The notes under the pieces are model-generated. The model saw only the letters and a list, made by a program, of their open reading frames with translations. It searched no databases and was not told the origin of the DNA. The translations under genes were made by a program, and so were the position numbers. A DNA stretch of 64,000 nucleotides from the NCBI GenBank assembly GCA_030053915.1, contig JASGCT010000002.1, positions 58,780 through 122,779 on the forward strand, given 5' to 3'. The stretch comes from Alphaproteobacteria bacterium. GTDB lineage: Bacteria; Bacteroidota; Bacteroidia; Chitinophagales; Chitinophagaceae. Each line of letters opens with the position of its first letter. Positions within the stretch are counted from its first letter, which is position 1. This document shows positions 16,681 to 25,757 of this stretch, in pieces.

Positions 16681-16714
16681 TTTATGAAAAAAAAGTTAAT
16701 TTTATGAAAAAAAA
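16681..16714 (+). repeat. short direct repeat of TTTATGAAAAAAAA
   Basis: Two copies of a 14-base string (16681-16694 and 16701-16714) lie 20 bases apart in the leader region of the next gene. The remaining intergenic sequence from 16526 is AT-rich; a near-consensus -7 element GATATTTG sits at 16719-16726. Confidence 0.4.
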
Positions 16715-16743
16715 AATAGATATTTGCTAAAATTTAATTAAAA

Positions 16744-17136
16744 ATGATCGAAGAAGATTTTGGTAAAATTAAAAGAAAAAGAAATACCTATAGATTGAGT
16801 ATTGTAAATGAAGATTCTTTTGAGGATGTTACTTCATTTAAATTTAGTAGGATTAGTGCCTATATCTTTTTAAGCTCTTCGTTTGTGTTTATTGTATCTT
16901 TTACTATTATTATTATTTCGTTTACCCCTTTAAAATATTATATTCCCGGTTATTCATCTCAAGAGTCACGAACAACTTTTGAACTGATGCAGATTAAAAC
17001 GGATTCCTTAGAAAAAATCATTTATCAAAACGACCAATATTTAACAAATTTAAAAAAAGTACTAAACGATGATAAATTGATAAACCTCGATACAACAACT
17101 TTAAATTTAAATAATTCAGAGATTTCTGTCGAATGA
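16744..17136 (+). CDS. membrane protein resembling the N-terminal part of M23 peptidases, peptidase domain absent
   Basis: The 130-residue protein has a basic cytoplasmic start (KIKRKRNTYRLSIVNEDSFEDV), one transmembrane helix at about 38-62, then FTPLKYYIPGYSSQESR and a short coiled-coil-like helix (MQIKTDSLEKIIYQNDQYLTNLKKVL). This pattern, including FTPLKxYIPGY just outside the helix, is what I recall from the membrane-anchored M23 peptidases that precede bactofilin and ATP-synthase genes in Bacteroidota. Here the protein ends at residue 130 with no zinc-binding HxxxD or HxH motif. It overlaps the next gene by 4 bases (ATGA). It may be a genuine short form or a reduced gene. Confidence 0.6.
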   Translation: MIEEDFGKIKRKRNTYRLSIVNEDSFEDVTSFKFSRISAYIFLSSSFVFIVSFTIIIISFTPLKYYIPGYSSQESRTTFELMQIKTDSLEKIIYQNDQYLTNLKKVLNDDKLINLDTTTLNLNNSEISVE

Positions 17137-17321
17137 AAAAAAATTCCTATTTTAATAAAAATCTTCATTTAGTGTATAGCTTATTTTTTGGGTGTTTGCT
17201 TTGTACTGGTTTAGGCATTGTATTAGATAATTATTTTTTAATAAAACCTATTTTATCTATTTCATGTCCATTACTATATATTATTACTTATCTTTATAAA
17301 ATAATTCGTCAAACGTTATGA
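17133..17321 (+). CDS. AtpZ/AtpI-like small membrane protein
   Basis: A 62-residue protein with two hydrophobic helices separated by GLGIVLDNYF, the glycine-plus-Asp hairpin of the AtpZ/AtpI family that lies ahead of ATP synthase genes and assists assembly or ion supply. Both ends overlap the neighbouring genes by ATGA, so the three are translationally coupled. The family assignment rests on size, topology and the hairpin motif; the location is suggestive because the usual atpB-E-F-H-A-G set does not follow. Confidence 0.6.
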   Translation: MKKNSYFNKNLHLVYSLFFGCLLCTGLGIVLDNYFLIKPILSISCPLLYIITYLYKIIRQTL

Positions 17322-17716
17322 AATCTTTAACTATAAAAACACCATTAATGCCTCTTTTTGTTATTTCGATTGTTCAGTTTTTAATTTTTTTAGGTGGTAC
17401 CTTTTGTTTCAACTTAAATAGTGTTTTTCAAGTTTTTTTAGTGTTAATTTTTATTGTTTTAAGTGTTACGGTTTGTTTTTCGCATTATAAAGATGCCTTG
17501 TTAAACGGCAACAAAAAAATGGTTTTTTTTAAGCTTATGTTTACCATGTTAAAAATAGTAATTATTATCGGAGTCTTGTTGTTATCTATCTATGTATTAA
17601 ATATAAAACTAACTAAAGCCGATATTGCAATGACGGTGCTTTATTATATTGCGGGATTAATTTTAGAATTGAAATATGTTCTAAAATTATTAGGAACTAA
17701 AGCAAAGCCTGTGTAA
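17318..17716 (+). CDS. AtpI-like four-helix membrane protein
   Basis: A 132-residue protein with four hydrophobic segments (about 12-30, 35-54, 66-92, 102-122). Its length, position after an AtpZ-like gene, and last helix YYIAGLILELKYVLKLLG resemble the unnamed AtpI-like protein that precedes atpB in many Bacteroidota. It overlaps the AtpZ-like gene by 4 bases and runs 20 bases into the 3' end of the convergent sucC. No motif allows a firm function. Confidence 0.5.
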   Translation: MKSLTIKTPLMPLFVISIVQFLIFLGGTFCFNLNSVFQVFLVLIFIVLSVTVCFSHYKDALLNGNKKMVFFKLMFTMLKIVIIIGVLLLSIYVLNIKLTKADIAMTVLYYIAGLILELKYVLKLLGTKAKPV

Positions 17717-18908
17717 CTAGTTTGGCGGCATCTTCAAGTTCGATGGCGGAAACTACTTTTAAGCCAGATTTGTCTAGAAGTTCTTTAGCCAATTCTGCAC
17801 TATTACCTTGAAGTCTGGCAATAATTGGGATATTAATATTGCCAATTTTTTTATAGGCTTCTATGACGCCGTTAGCCACTTTATCGCATCTAACAATACC
17901 ACCAAAAATATTAATGAGAATTGCTTTTACATTAGGTTCTTTTAAGATAATTCTAAACCCTGCTTCAACGGTTTGGGCATTGGCGCCTCCGCCAACGTCT
18001 AAAAAATTTGCTGGGTCGCCACCACTTAGTTTAATGATATCCATGGTTGCCATAGCTAAGCCAGCTCCATTGACCATGCAGCCTACATTTCCGTCTAGTT
18101 TAATAAAATTTAGGTTATATTTTCCGGCTTCAATTTCGATAGGGTCTTCTTCAGACAAATCTCTAATGGCTTCTAATTCTGGGTGTCTTATTAGCGCATT
18201 ATCTTCGATAGACATTTTGCAATCTACGGCTAAAATTTGGTCTTGACTGTTTTTAAATAGTGGGTTAATTTCTAATAAAGAGCAATCGGTATTAATAAAG
18301 GCTTTATATAAGTTCGCTACAAATTTTTGACAGCTTTTGGCAGCCTCGCCTTTTAGTCCCAAATTAAAGGCAATGTCTCTTAATTGAAAATTTGCTAAGC
18401 CGACAGTGGGGTTAATCCATTCTTTAAAAATTTTATCGGGGGTTTCGTGAGCAACTTTTTCGATATCTACGCCACCCTCAGTGCTATAAATGATTACAAA
18501 TTCTCCTTTAGCGCGGTCTAAAAGCATGGATAAATAAAACTCTTGGGTAGCGGCTGGTCCGGTTGTATATGCATCTTTAGCCACAAAAATTTTATTAACA
18601 ATTTTTCCTTTTGGACCTGTTTGAATGGTGATAAGTTTATTGCTAAGAAGATTGGTTGCGGCTTGCGTTGCTTCTTCTAAGGATTTAACGACACATACGC
18701 CGCGTTGTTCGGTGTTCTCGATTTTCCCTTTACCTCTACCACCGGCATGAATTTGGGCTTTAATAACTGCAAATTTTGAACCAGTTTCTTCGGTTATTTT
18801 TTTATAGGCTTCAGTGGCTTGATTGATTGTTTCGGCAACAATACCGTCTTGAACTGGCACTTGGAATGCTTTCAAGATTTCTTTGGCTTGATATTCATGT
18901 AAATTCAT
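17697..18908 (-). CDS. sucC: succinyl-CoA ligase, beta subunit
   Basis: SucC couples succinyl-CoA hydrolysis to ADP or GDP phosphorylation in the TCA cycle. It is full length at 403 residues. The ATP-grasp domain opens with [19 protein letters not shown] and [15 protein letters not shown]; the CoA-ligase domain holds [34 protein letters not shown] and [11 protein letters not shown]. The partner sucD is not in the window. The gene begins 16 bases downstream of a same-strand tRNA-Ala, which follows gltA by 12 bases, so there is no room for a dedicated promoter and read-through from gltA is likely. Confidence 0.96.
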   Translation of the reverse strand: MNLHEYQAKEILKAFQVPVQDGIVAETINQATEAYKKITEETGSKFAVIKAQIHAGGRGKGKIENTEQRGVCVVKSLEEATQAATNLLSNKLITIQTGPKGKIVNKIFVAKDAYTTGPAATQEFYLSMLLDRAKGEFVIIYSTEGGVDIEKVAHETPDKIFKEWINPTVGLANFQLRDIAFNLGLKGEAAKSCQKFVANLYKAFINTDCSLLEINPLFKNSQDQILAVDCKMSIEDNALIRHPELEAIRDLSEEDPIEIEAGKYNLNFIKLDGNVGCMVNGAGLAMATMDIIKLSGGDPANFLDVGGGANAQTVEAGFRIILKEPNVKAILINIFGGIVRCDKVANGVIEAYKKIGNINIPIIARLQGNSAELAKELLDKSGLKVVSAIELEDAAKLVTQALL

Positions 18909-18924
18909 AATTTATAAATTTTTG

Positions 18925-18998
<74 letters not shown>

Positions 18999-19010
18999 GA
19001 TGTTTCATTT

Positions 19011-20345
19011 TTAATCCCATATGCTTACTTCTTCACCTTTTAACCACTTTTTAATTAAGTTGGTTGTAACAGATTTTGGTCTTTCAATTGATAAGCCAAG
19101 CGCACGGTCCCAACACAAGCTAGATAATACTCCGAGAGCTCGGCTGACAGCAAAAAGGACGGTATAAAATTCAAATTCATTTAAACCATAATGTAATAAT
19201 AAAGAACCGCTATGCGCATCCACATTAGGCCAGGGATTTTTTATTTTGCCTTTTGTTGATAAAATAGGGGGCACTACCTCATAAATTTTCCAAACTATAT
19301 TTACAAATGTGTCATTGGGTAGGTATTTTTTGGCAAATTCCATTTGTGCAGTAAATCTGGGGTCGGTTTTGCGTAATACGGCGTGTCCATAGCCGGGCAC
19401 TACTTTACCTTCTTCAAGTGTTTTTTCAACATATTTTGCTATTTGTTCTTTGGTTGGATTTTCAGATTTTAGTTCGTCGTTCATTTCAAAAATCCATTTT
19501 ACTACTTCTTGATTTGCTAAGCCATGGAGTGGACCAGCTAATCCGTTCATACCAGCCGCGTAGCTAAGATATGGGTCGCTGAGGGCAGACCCTACAAGAT
19601 GGGTTGTATGGGCAGACACATTACCGCCTTCATGGTCGGCATGGATGGTTAAATACAAACGCATGAGTTCATGAAAACTTTCATCATCGTATCCTAACAT
19701 ATGGGCAAAATTACCACTCCAATCTAATAAACCATCTGGTTGAATATGAACATCATTTTTATATTTTCTACGATAAATATGTGCCGCAACTCTTGGCAAA
19801 CGGGCAATTAAATCCATCGTATCGTCGTAGGTATATCCCCAATATTCTTTTTTACCCATTCCTTTGGAATATTGTAATGCAAATTTACTTTCAGATTGAA
19901 GTGCCATGACCCCTACTACAAACATCGTCATAGGGTGGGTTTTAATAGGCAGGGCATCGATCGTATCAAAAACATAATTGGGAACGTGACTTCTTCTTTG
20001 CCAATGGTTTGTGATAATAGAAGCATCACTTGAAGTTGGTAATTGATTAAGAAGCATTAAATAAAACAGTCCCTCTGGTTTAGGTTCGCCGTTTGGTTTA
20101 AACGTAGGAAGATGCTCTTTAAGTTGGTCGATTGAATAACCTCTAAAGCTGATACCATGTTGGGCGTCTAGCAAACTTGTTTCAGACACCAACCCGGTGA
20201 TGCCGCGCATCCCTTGGTAAATTTGAGCAATTGTAACTTCGCCTATTTTTTTAGATCCATGTTCTTTAATAATATCTTTAACTTCAAGGGCGGCTTTTTC
20301 AGCAACATCTCCAAAAAGTGTTTTTATTTGTTCTAGATTTTCCAT
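19011..20345 (-). CDS. gltA: citrate synthase, eukaryotic (Si) type
   Basis: Condenses oxaloacetate and acetyl-CoA, the entry step of the TCA cycle. The 444-residue protein opens with a long N-terminal helix and then RGMRGITGLVSETSLLDAQ and GISFRGYSIDQLKEHLP, the form shared with mitochondrial citrate synthases rather than the E. coli hexameric type. Catalytic blocks are visible: LAGPLHGLANQEV (His), PGYGHAVLRKTDPR (His) and NVDAHSGSLLLHYG (Asp). Its promoter at 20362-20369 is 17 bases upstream, and tRNA-Ala plus sucC follow closely on the same strand. Confidence 0.95.
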   Translation of the reverse strand: MENLEQIKTLFGDVAEKAALEVKDIIKEHGSKKIGEVTIAQIYQGMRGITGLVSETSLLDAQHGISFRGYSIDQLKEHLPTFKPNGEPKPEGLFYLMLLNQLPTSSDASIITNHWQRRSHVPNYVFDTIDALPIKTHPMTMFVVGVMALQSESKFALQYSKGMGKKEYWGYTYDDTMDLIARLPRVAAHIYRRKYKNDVHIQPDGLLDWSGNFAHMLGYDDESFHELMRLYLTIHADHEGGNVSAHTTHLVGSALSDPYLSYAAGMNGLAGPLHGLANQEVVKWIFEMNDELKSENPTKEQIAKYVEKTLEEGKVVPGYGHAVLRKTDPRFTAQMEFAKKYLPNDTFVNIVWKIYEVVPPILSTKGKIKNPWPNVDAHSGSLLLHYGLNEFEFYTVLFAVSRALGVLSSLCWDRALGLSIERPKSVTTNLIKKWLKGEEVSIWD

Positions 20346-20361
20346 ATTTTATAAATTTGAG

Positions 20362-20369
20362 CAAAATTA
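20362..20369 (-). promoter_or_regulatory. -7 element TAATTTTG for gltA-tRNA-Ala-sucC
   Basis: Minus-strand TAATTTTG, 17 bases before the gltA ATG. No equivalent element is visible in the 12- and 16-base gaps around the tRNA. Confidence 0.6.
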
Positions 20370-20439
20370 GTTATTTTTTTTTTAAAAGTATCGTTATTCT
20401 CAAAAAACATTATTTTTTTTGTAAAAATATTTAATAATG

Positions 20440-22209
20440 TTAATTTGAACCTTGTTTTTGCAAAAAATCTTTTGCAATAATTCGTCTGGATTCTTTGGGA
20501 TTTATAGGGTCGCATTTTGTAAAGCGTTTTAAGGCTAATAGCATCATTTTTTGTTCATCGCCACTGGCAAAGATATTTATGGCATCTTGACCATATTTAG
20601 CGATTTTAAAACTTACGTCATAAAAATACGTTTCAACGATTCGATTTTCAATTTGAATATCCACTGTTTTTTTAGAATTTAATTTAAGTAATCGTAACAA
20701 CCCACTTTCACAAATATAGGTTTCAATAATCATATCGGAGATATTCATAATAAGTTCTTGTTCAGTGGCAATTTTTTCGTTAAGTTTTTGAGTGGCAGCG
20801 CCTGCTACAAGTAAGATAGCTTTTTTGTAGTTTTCCAATGTGTTTTTTAAATTTTCAAACAGATCGATTTGATTTTTGATTGAAAAATCTGGAATTCCCA
20901 AGAGGTCATTTTGTATTTTTTTGGCGGCAGTTAATAAATCAATTTTTCCAGCCAAAGCACGTTTAATAATCATATCAAAAATAAGGAGTCGGTTGATTTC
21001 GTTAGTACCTTCAAAAATACGATTAATTCGACTATCACGATAGGCTCTTGAAATGAGGTATTCGTCACTGAATCCGTTTCCGCCATGAATTTGAACGCCT
21101 TCGTCAACTACGTAATTTAACATTTCGCTTCCGGCAACTTTTGCAATAGAACATTCTACAGCAAATTCTTCTGCAGCACCTAAGGATGCTTCATTAAAGG
21201 TTTTGCCATCTTGAATAAATTGTTTTTCTTTAATATCTACATTATGAGCAATTCTGTAGCTAAGGGATTCTATCATCCATATTTTAATAACCATCTCGGA
21301 TATTTTAAATTTAATAGCCCCAAACGTAGCTAATGGAAGTTTAAATTGTTGTCGGGTATTAGCATATTGGGCTGACTCTTTGGCGGCACCTTTAGCAGCG
21401 CCGAGTGTAGCGATACAAAGTTTTAAACGTCCGATATTTAAAATATTAAAGGCAATAATATGTCCGCGGCCAATGTCGCCCAAAACGTTTTCAACCGGAA
21501 CTAAGCAATCTTGAAAATAAAGTTGTACTGTAGAGGAGCCTTTGATGCCCATTTTATGTTCTTCTAACCCTTGGGTAAAGCCGGGCATGCCTCTTTCTAT
21601 AATAAATGCGGTAAATTTGGTGCCGTCTATTTTGGCAAATACAGTATAAATATCGGCAAAGCCACCATTGGTAATCCAACATTTTTGTCCGTTTAAAATA
21701 TAATGTTTTTTATCCGCGCTAAGCACGGCTGTTGTTTTTGCACTTAAAGCGTCGCTACCACTGGTAGGTTCGGTTAGTCCATAAGCGCCCATAAGTTGTC
21801 CAGATGCCAGTTTGGGAACATATTTTTGTTTTTGATTTTCGGTACCAAAGAATAAAATAGGTAATGTACCGATACCTGTGTGGGCGGCATAGGCAACTGA
21901 AAATGAGTAACCTGCTCCTAGGGATTCGTTTATAATACTTGTGGTAACAAAGTCCTTTCCTAATCCTTCAAATTCTTCTGGAACAGCACTGCCTAACAAG
22001 CCAACATCACCGGCTTTTTTTAAGATATTTGCCATAATATTATCTTCTTTACATTCAATTTTATCAAAATTTGGAACGACCTCTTTTTGAAGAAACTGTG
22101 TGGCTAAATCTTTAATTTGTAAATGTTCTTCATTAAATTCCTCGGGAATAAAAACATCTTCAAATGAACTTGTAGTTATAAGCCATTCAAGGCCTTTTGG
22201 ATTCGACAT
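20440..22209 (-). CDS. acyl-CoA dehydrogenase
   Basis: A 589-residue FAD flavoenzyme of fatty-acid beta-oxidation. The catalytic core spans about residues 25-420: GAYGLTEPTSGSDALS (FAD contact), LNGQKCWITNGG, QIHGGNGFSDEYLISRAYRDSRINRIFEGTNEINR near residue 370-400 ending with the EGTNEI adenine-binding block. About 170 further residues form a C-terminal helical domain, as in the longer VLCAD-like members. The likely catalytic base cannot be assigned with certainty by eye. It has its own promoter and is followed by gltA on the same strand, a sensible link between acetyl-CoA production and its use. Confidence 0.92.
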   Translation of the reverse strand: MSNPKGLEWLITTSSFEDVFIPEEFNEEHLQIKDLATQFLQKEVVPNFDKIECKEDNIMANILKKAGDVGLLGSAVPEEFEGLGKDFVTTSIINESLGAGYSFSVAYAAHTGIGTLPILFFGTENQKQKYVPKLASGQLMGAYGLTEPTSGSDALSAKTTAVLSADKKHYILNGQKCWITNGGFADIYTVFAKIDGTKFTAFIIERGMPGFTQGLEEHKMGIKGSSTVQLYFQDCLVPVENVLGDIGRGHIIAFNILNIGRLKLCIATLGAAKGAAKESAQYANTRQQFKLPLATFGAIKFKISEMVIKIWMIESLSYRIAHNVDIKEKQFIQDGKTFNEASLGAAEEFAVECSIAKVAGSEMLNYVVDEGVQIHGGNGFSDEYLISRAYRDSRINRIFEGTNEINRLLIFDMIIKRALAGKIDLLTAAKKIQNDLLGIPDFSIKNQIDLFENLKNTLENYKKAILLVAGAATQKLNEKIATEQELIMNISDMIIETYICESGLLRLLKLNSKKTVDIQIENRIVETYFYDVSFKIAKYGQDAINIFASGDEQKMMLLALKRFTKCDPINPKESRRIIAKDFLQKQGSN

Positions 22210-22223
22210 AAATATAATTTTTA

Positions 22224-22231
22224 CAAATATA
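22224..22231 (-). promoter_or_regulatory. -7 element TATATTTG for the acyl-CoA dehydrogenase gene
   Basis: Exact consensus on the minus strand, 14 bases before the ATG at 22209. Confidence 0.6.
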
Positions 22232-22487
22232 GTGATTTTTTTGCATTTTTTGAAAACATAACAACTATTTTTTGAAAATTTTTATTTTTTAGACTCTCTT
22301 CACAATAATCAAATGTTCAATTGGCACCCTCAAAAACTTGAATGGCAAATACATATAACATAAATCCAGCAAACCAAAGTCAATGGTCTTGCCAAAATCA
22401 GGCTAACTAAAATTAGCCGTGTTAGTACATTTTGGGAAGTATTTGAACCTATTGACATATTTTTTATTATTATTGGTAATATTTTTG
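22232..22487. other. intergenic region between divergent genes
   Basis: About 256 AT-rich bases between the acyl-CoA dehydrogenase and chromate transporter promoters. GGCTAA (22401-22406) and TTAGCC (22413-22418) can form a 6-bp hairpin with no T-run. Nothing else is recognisable. Confidence 0.4.
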
Positions 22488-22495
22488 TATATTTG
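22488..22495 (+). promoter_or_regulatory. -7 element TATATTTG for the chromate transporter
   Basis: Exact consensus 12 bases before the ATG at 22508. It contains the TTG at 22493 that would otherwise be read as an upstream start. Confidence 0.6.
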
Positions 22496-22507
22496 TCTTT
22501 ATTAATC

Positions 22508-23797
22508 ATGACATCAAGAATTAATTTTTTAAAACGGATATTTGTATTAAGTTTTACATCTGTAGGAACACAACAATCGCATTTAAGTATTTTTTTAAAA
22601 CATTTTGTAACGGATAAAAATTTCTTTACAGAAGAAGAATTTAAAGAGTTTTATTCTGTAGCCCAGTTATTGCCGGGACCAACCTCTACGCAATTATTAA
22701 TTTTAGCAGCAATTAAAATTGGTGGCAATTTATTTGCGGCGTTATGTTTATTAGTTTGGGTTTTACCAGCGACCCTTTTTATGGGAGTCTTAGCTTTGTT
22801 TTTTTCAGATAGCCACAATACAAGTTTGTTTGAATATCTTATGTATTTACCCATTTTAGCCATTGCTTTTATTATTGTTACAAGTCTCAATCTATTAAAA
22901 CAACAACGATTCCATTTTACAATAATCAGTTATTGTGTTGTATGTAGCTTTTTAGTTTATTATTATTTTGCTTCGCCATTTGTGATTCCGGCTTTAATTA
23001 TTGGTTCTGGTTTCATGTCATGGGCATCTAAATTTAAAAACAAAAAGGTTTCCAATTTAAAAATTGAGAAGAAATCATACGATATAAAATGGCGGTTTTT
23101 AAGTATTTTTTTTATTATTTATTTTTTATTTGGTTTTATTTCAGAACAGTCTTCTAAAAATAATTGGCGGGTTCATGATTTATTTAATTTATTTGAAACC
23201 AATTATCGGAATGGTTCGATAGTGTATCAGGGTATTGATGTTTTAATTCCTGTAATGTACAATCAATTTGTGGCGCGTCCAGAAGGCTATTTTAGCAAGT
23301 TTGATGACTCTACAAAACCCAAAAGAAATTTAAATATTGCAAACAAAGAGTCCTTTTTGATTGGGGCAAGTATTATTAAATTAATTCCAGGTCCTATGTT
23401 TGTTTTTGCTGGTTATGTGGGCGGTTTAGTAACTAATAAAGATGGTATTGGGCATCAAATTCTTGCTATCTTCATTTCAACTTTTGCTATTTTTTTACCT
23501 GGTTACCTTTTAGCCTGTTTTGTGTTTCCAATTTGGATGAATTTAAAAAATTATCCAGGTATTCAAGCATCTCTTATAGGGTTTCATGCGTCGGTAATTC
23601 CTATACTTATTGGATCGGCATTACGCTTGGCTAAAGATGCTTTAAAAATCGACAGATTCTCGAACCAACAATTATTAACTTTATTGCAAACTCCTGCCTT
23701 TTATCTTCTTATTTTTTTTATTTTTTCGTTATTTACAAAAAAAATTCCACTTTTTTTTCTTATTTTAATTTGTTTTATTGTACCTTTAATTTTATAA
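22508..23797 (+). CDS. chromate transporter family protein (ChrA-like, two-domain)
   Basis: A 429-residue membrane protein of the CHR superfamily, anion antiporters that export chromate in characterised members. Both halves carry the family repeat: SVGTQQSHLSIFL with AQLLPGPTSTQLLILAA in the N half, and SFLIGASIIKLIPGPMFVFAGYVGGL in the C half; PGP is the diagnostic element in each. About ten to twelve hydrophobic helices are visible. The start at 22508 is preferred because a TTG at 22493 lies in the promoter. Substrate in this organism is unproven; sulfate or another oxyanion is possible. An esterase gene follows by 10 bases. Confidence 0.88.
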   Translation: MTSRINFLKRIFVLSFTSVGTQQSHLSIFLKHFVTDKNFFTEEEFKEFYSVAQLLPGPTSTQLLILAAIKIGGNLFAALCLLVWVLPATLFMGVLALFFSDSHNTSLFEYLMYLPILAIAFIIVTSLNLLKQQRFHFTIISYCVVCSFLVYYYFASPFVIPALIIGSGFMSWASKFKNKKVSNLKIEKKSYDIKWRFLSIFFIIYFLFGFISEQSSKNNWRVHDLFNLFETNYRNGSIVYQGIDVLIPVMYNQFVARPEGYFSKFDDSTKPKRNLNIANKESFLIGASIIKLIPGPMFVFAGYVGGLVTNKDGIGHQILAIFISTFAIFLPGYLLACFVFPIWMNLKNYPGIQASLIGFHASVIPILIGSALRLAKDALKIDRFSNQQLLTLLQTPAFYLLIFFIFSLFTKKIPLFFLILICFIVPLIL

Positions 23798-23807
23798 ATT
23801 TTATTTT

Positions 23808-24545
23808 ATGCAAAAACATGTAACAAGTTGGTATAGCCAACAACTGCAACAAGAGATGCCCATTGTACGTTATGGACATTATGGCATTGCTTTATTATTA
23901 ATACCTACTGCTGCTGCCGATTATTTAGAGTATGAACGCTTTCAACTTATAGATTGTTTAAAACCTTTTATAGACCAAGGTTTGTTAACTGTGTTTAGTA
24001 TTAATAGTATCAATTCGCAAAGTTGGCTAAACAAAACTATGGAGCCTGCTCATAAAGCCATTCGTCACAATCAATTTAATGCCTATGTTATTGAAGATGT
24101 CGTGCCTTATATTAGAAATCATACCAGTTTTGAAACCCCAATTTTTACTTGTGGGGCTTCGTTTGGTGCTTTACATGCTATGAATTTATTTTTAAAATAC
24201 CCCATAACCATTCAAGGTACTATTGCCATGAGTGGTGTTTACGACCTTACTGATTATACAGATGGTTTTTTTGACGAACAAGTTTATTTTAACAGTCCAT
24301 ACCACTATATTCCTAACTTAAGCGATGACTGGTTTTTAAGCCATATTAGGCGTAGTCATCATATTCATATTTATACTGGAAGCGGCAATTACGAGGCACC
24401 TCATAAAAATTGGCTTTTTTCGGAAGAATTATCACACAAAAATATTCCTCACGATTTACAAATTTGGGGTAACGATATTCACCACGACTGGGAAACTTGG
24501 CGTAAAATGCTCCCTAATATTTTAGGTAATAAATTTTTTAATTAA
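23808..24545 (+). CDS. esterase-family alpha/beta hydrolase
   Basis: A 245-residue alpha/beta hydrolase of the putative-esterase (esterase D/antigen 85-like) group. The nucleophile elbow is CGASFGALHAM (GxSxG with Ser). A downstream Asp/His pair is plausible at YTGSGNYE and the terminal HHDWETWRKMLP block. There is no signal peptide, so it acts in the cytoplasm. The substrate is unknown. It lies within a run chrA-esterase-oxidoreductase-fbp with gaps of 10, 10 and 8 bases. Confidence 0.8.
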   Translation: MQKHVTSWYSQQLQQEMPIVRYGHYGIALLLIPTAAADYLEYERFQLIDCLKPFIDQGLLTVFSINSINSQSWLNKTMEPAHKAIRHNQFNAYVIEDVVPYIRNHTSFETPIFTCGASFGALHAMNLFLKYPITIQGTIAMSGVYDLTDYTDGFFDEQVYFNSPYHYIPNLSDDWFLSHIRRSHHIHIYTGSGNYEAPHKNWLFSEELSHKNIPHDLQIWGNDIHHDWETWRKMLPNILGNKFFN

Positions 24546-24555
24546 AACGACTACT

Positions 24556-25749
24556 ATGTTACATATTGTCATGTTAGGTGCGGGTTTTATTGGAAGATTC
24601 TATGCTGCCTCGATTTTAGGAAACCGAAATAAAGACCGTATCATTGGAGTTTATTCAAGAAAACTAGAAACAGGCAAGCAATTTGCAGAAGATTTTAACT
24701 GCGAGTTTTCTCAAACCGATTTAGAATTAGCTGTCGCTGATTCGCGCGTCGATATGGTATGTGTGGCATTACCCAATCATTTACATTATGAGGCTGCGGC
24801 ATTATGTTGCAAATATAAAAAAGGTATTATCATGACGAAACCCTTAGCCCGAAATGGTAGTGAAGCCTTAAACATTTTAAATATGGTAGAACAAGCTGGT
24901 ATCTTTAACGGTTATCTTGAAGACTTATGTTATACTCCTAAATTTCTTAAAGCCTTGGATTCTGTTAAAAAAGGGGCTATAGGCAGAGTTCTTTGGGCAA
25001 AATCACGCGAGACGCACCCTGGTCCGCATAGTGATTGGTTTTGGGATCTTCAAAAAGCTGGCGGTGGATGTATGTTAGATTTAGGCTGTCATTGTGTAGA
25101 AATAGCCCGTGGTTTTATTGGTAAGGATATTAAACCTATTGAAGCTATGTGCTGGGCTGATACCCAAGTTAAACCCATTGAAGCTGAAGACAATGCAATT
25201 GGTTTAGTGAAATACGAAAACGGCGCTATTGGACAATTTGAAACCAGTTGGTGTTTTAGAGGTGGTTTGGATCTTAGAGACGAAGTGATGGGAACTGAAG
25301 GTACTGTTTGGATTAATAATTTTTTAAGAACAGGGTTCGAAATGTTTTCGAGCGGTCAAAGTGATAATTACGTAGCTGAAAAAACAGAAATTAAAAATGG
25401 TTGGTTGTTCCCCGTTGGCGACGAAGTGAACGATTTGGGCTATAATCACATGTTTAAAGATATGTTTAATAGCTACGAGAATCAAAGTCAACCTCAAGAA
25501 ACTTTTTATGACGGCTATGTAGTTCATGCTATTTTAGATGCCTGTTATGTATCGGCAAAGTCTAAAAAATGGGAGCCTATACATTTGCCAATATGGCGTG
25601 GTTTAGAAAACGTTAAAACAGAAAAAGAACTCAAATCGTATAACGAACACTATTGGCTTATCAAAGAAGAAGTAACTCATTTTGGACAAACGAAACGGGT
25701 TTTAAAGCATAAACAAACTGGAGAATTTTTAGAACAAATTGATAAATAA
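24556..25749 (+). CDS. Gfo/Idh/MocA-family oxidoreductase
   Basis: A 397-residue NAD(P)-dependent dehydrogenase. The Rossmann start reads HIVMLGAGFIGRFYAASILG, followed by VCVALPNHLHYEAA and MTKPLARNGSEA, the EKP-like catalytic lysine block with Thr-Lys-Pro in place of Glu-Lys-Pro. DLGCHCVEIARGFIG corresponds to the DxxxH active-site segment. Family members oxidise sugars or inositols. No signal peptide. Neighbouring esterase and fbp suggest carbohydrate use, but the substrate cannot be read from sequence. Confidence 0.88.
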   Translation: MLHIVMLGAGFIGRFYAASILGNRNKDRIIGVYSRKLETGKQFAEDFNCEFSQTDLELAVADSRVDMVCVALPNHLHYEAAALCCKYKKGIIMTKPLARNGSEALNILNMVEQAGIFNGYLEDLCYTPKFLKALDSVKKGAIGRVLWAKSRETHPGPHSDWFWDLQKAGGGCMLDLGCHCVEIARGFIGKDIKPIEAMCWADTQVKPIEAEDNAIGLVKYENGAIGQFETSWCFRGGLDLRDEVMGTEGTVWINNFLRTGFEMFSSGQSDNYVAEKTEIKNGWLFPVGDEVNDLGYNHMFKDMFNSYENQSQPQETFYDGYVVHAILDACYVSAKSKKWEPIHLPIWRGLENVKTEKELKSYNEHYWLIKEEVTHFGQTKRVLKHKQTGEFLEQIDK

Positions 25750-25757
25750 AAATTCTT

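Noticed and set aside
20333..20515. 60-residue minus-strand frame between gltA and the acyl-CoA dehydrogenase gene
   Set aside because: It overlaps the acyl-CoA dehydrogenase 3' end and the gltA promoter, and its composition is that of AT-rich noise.
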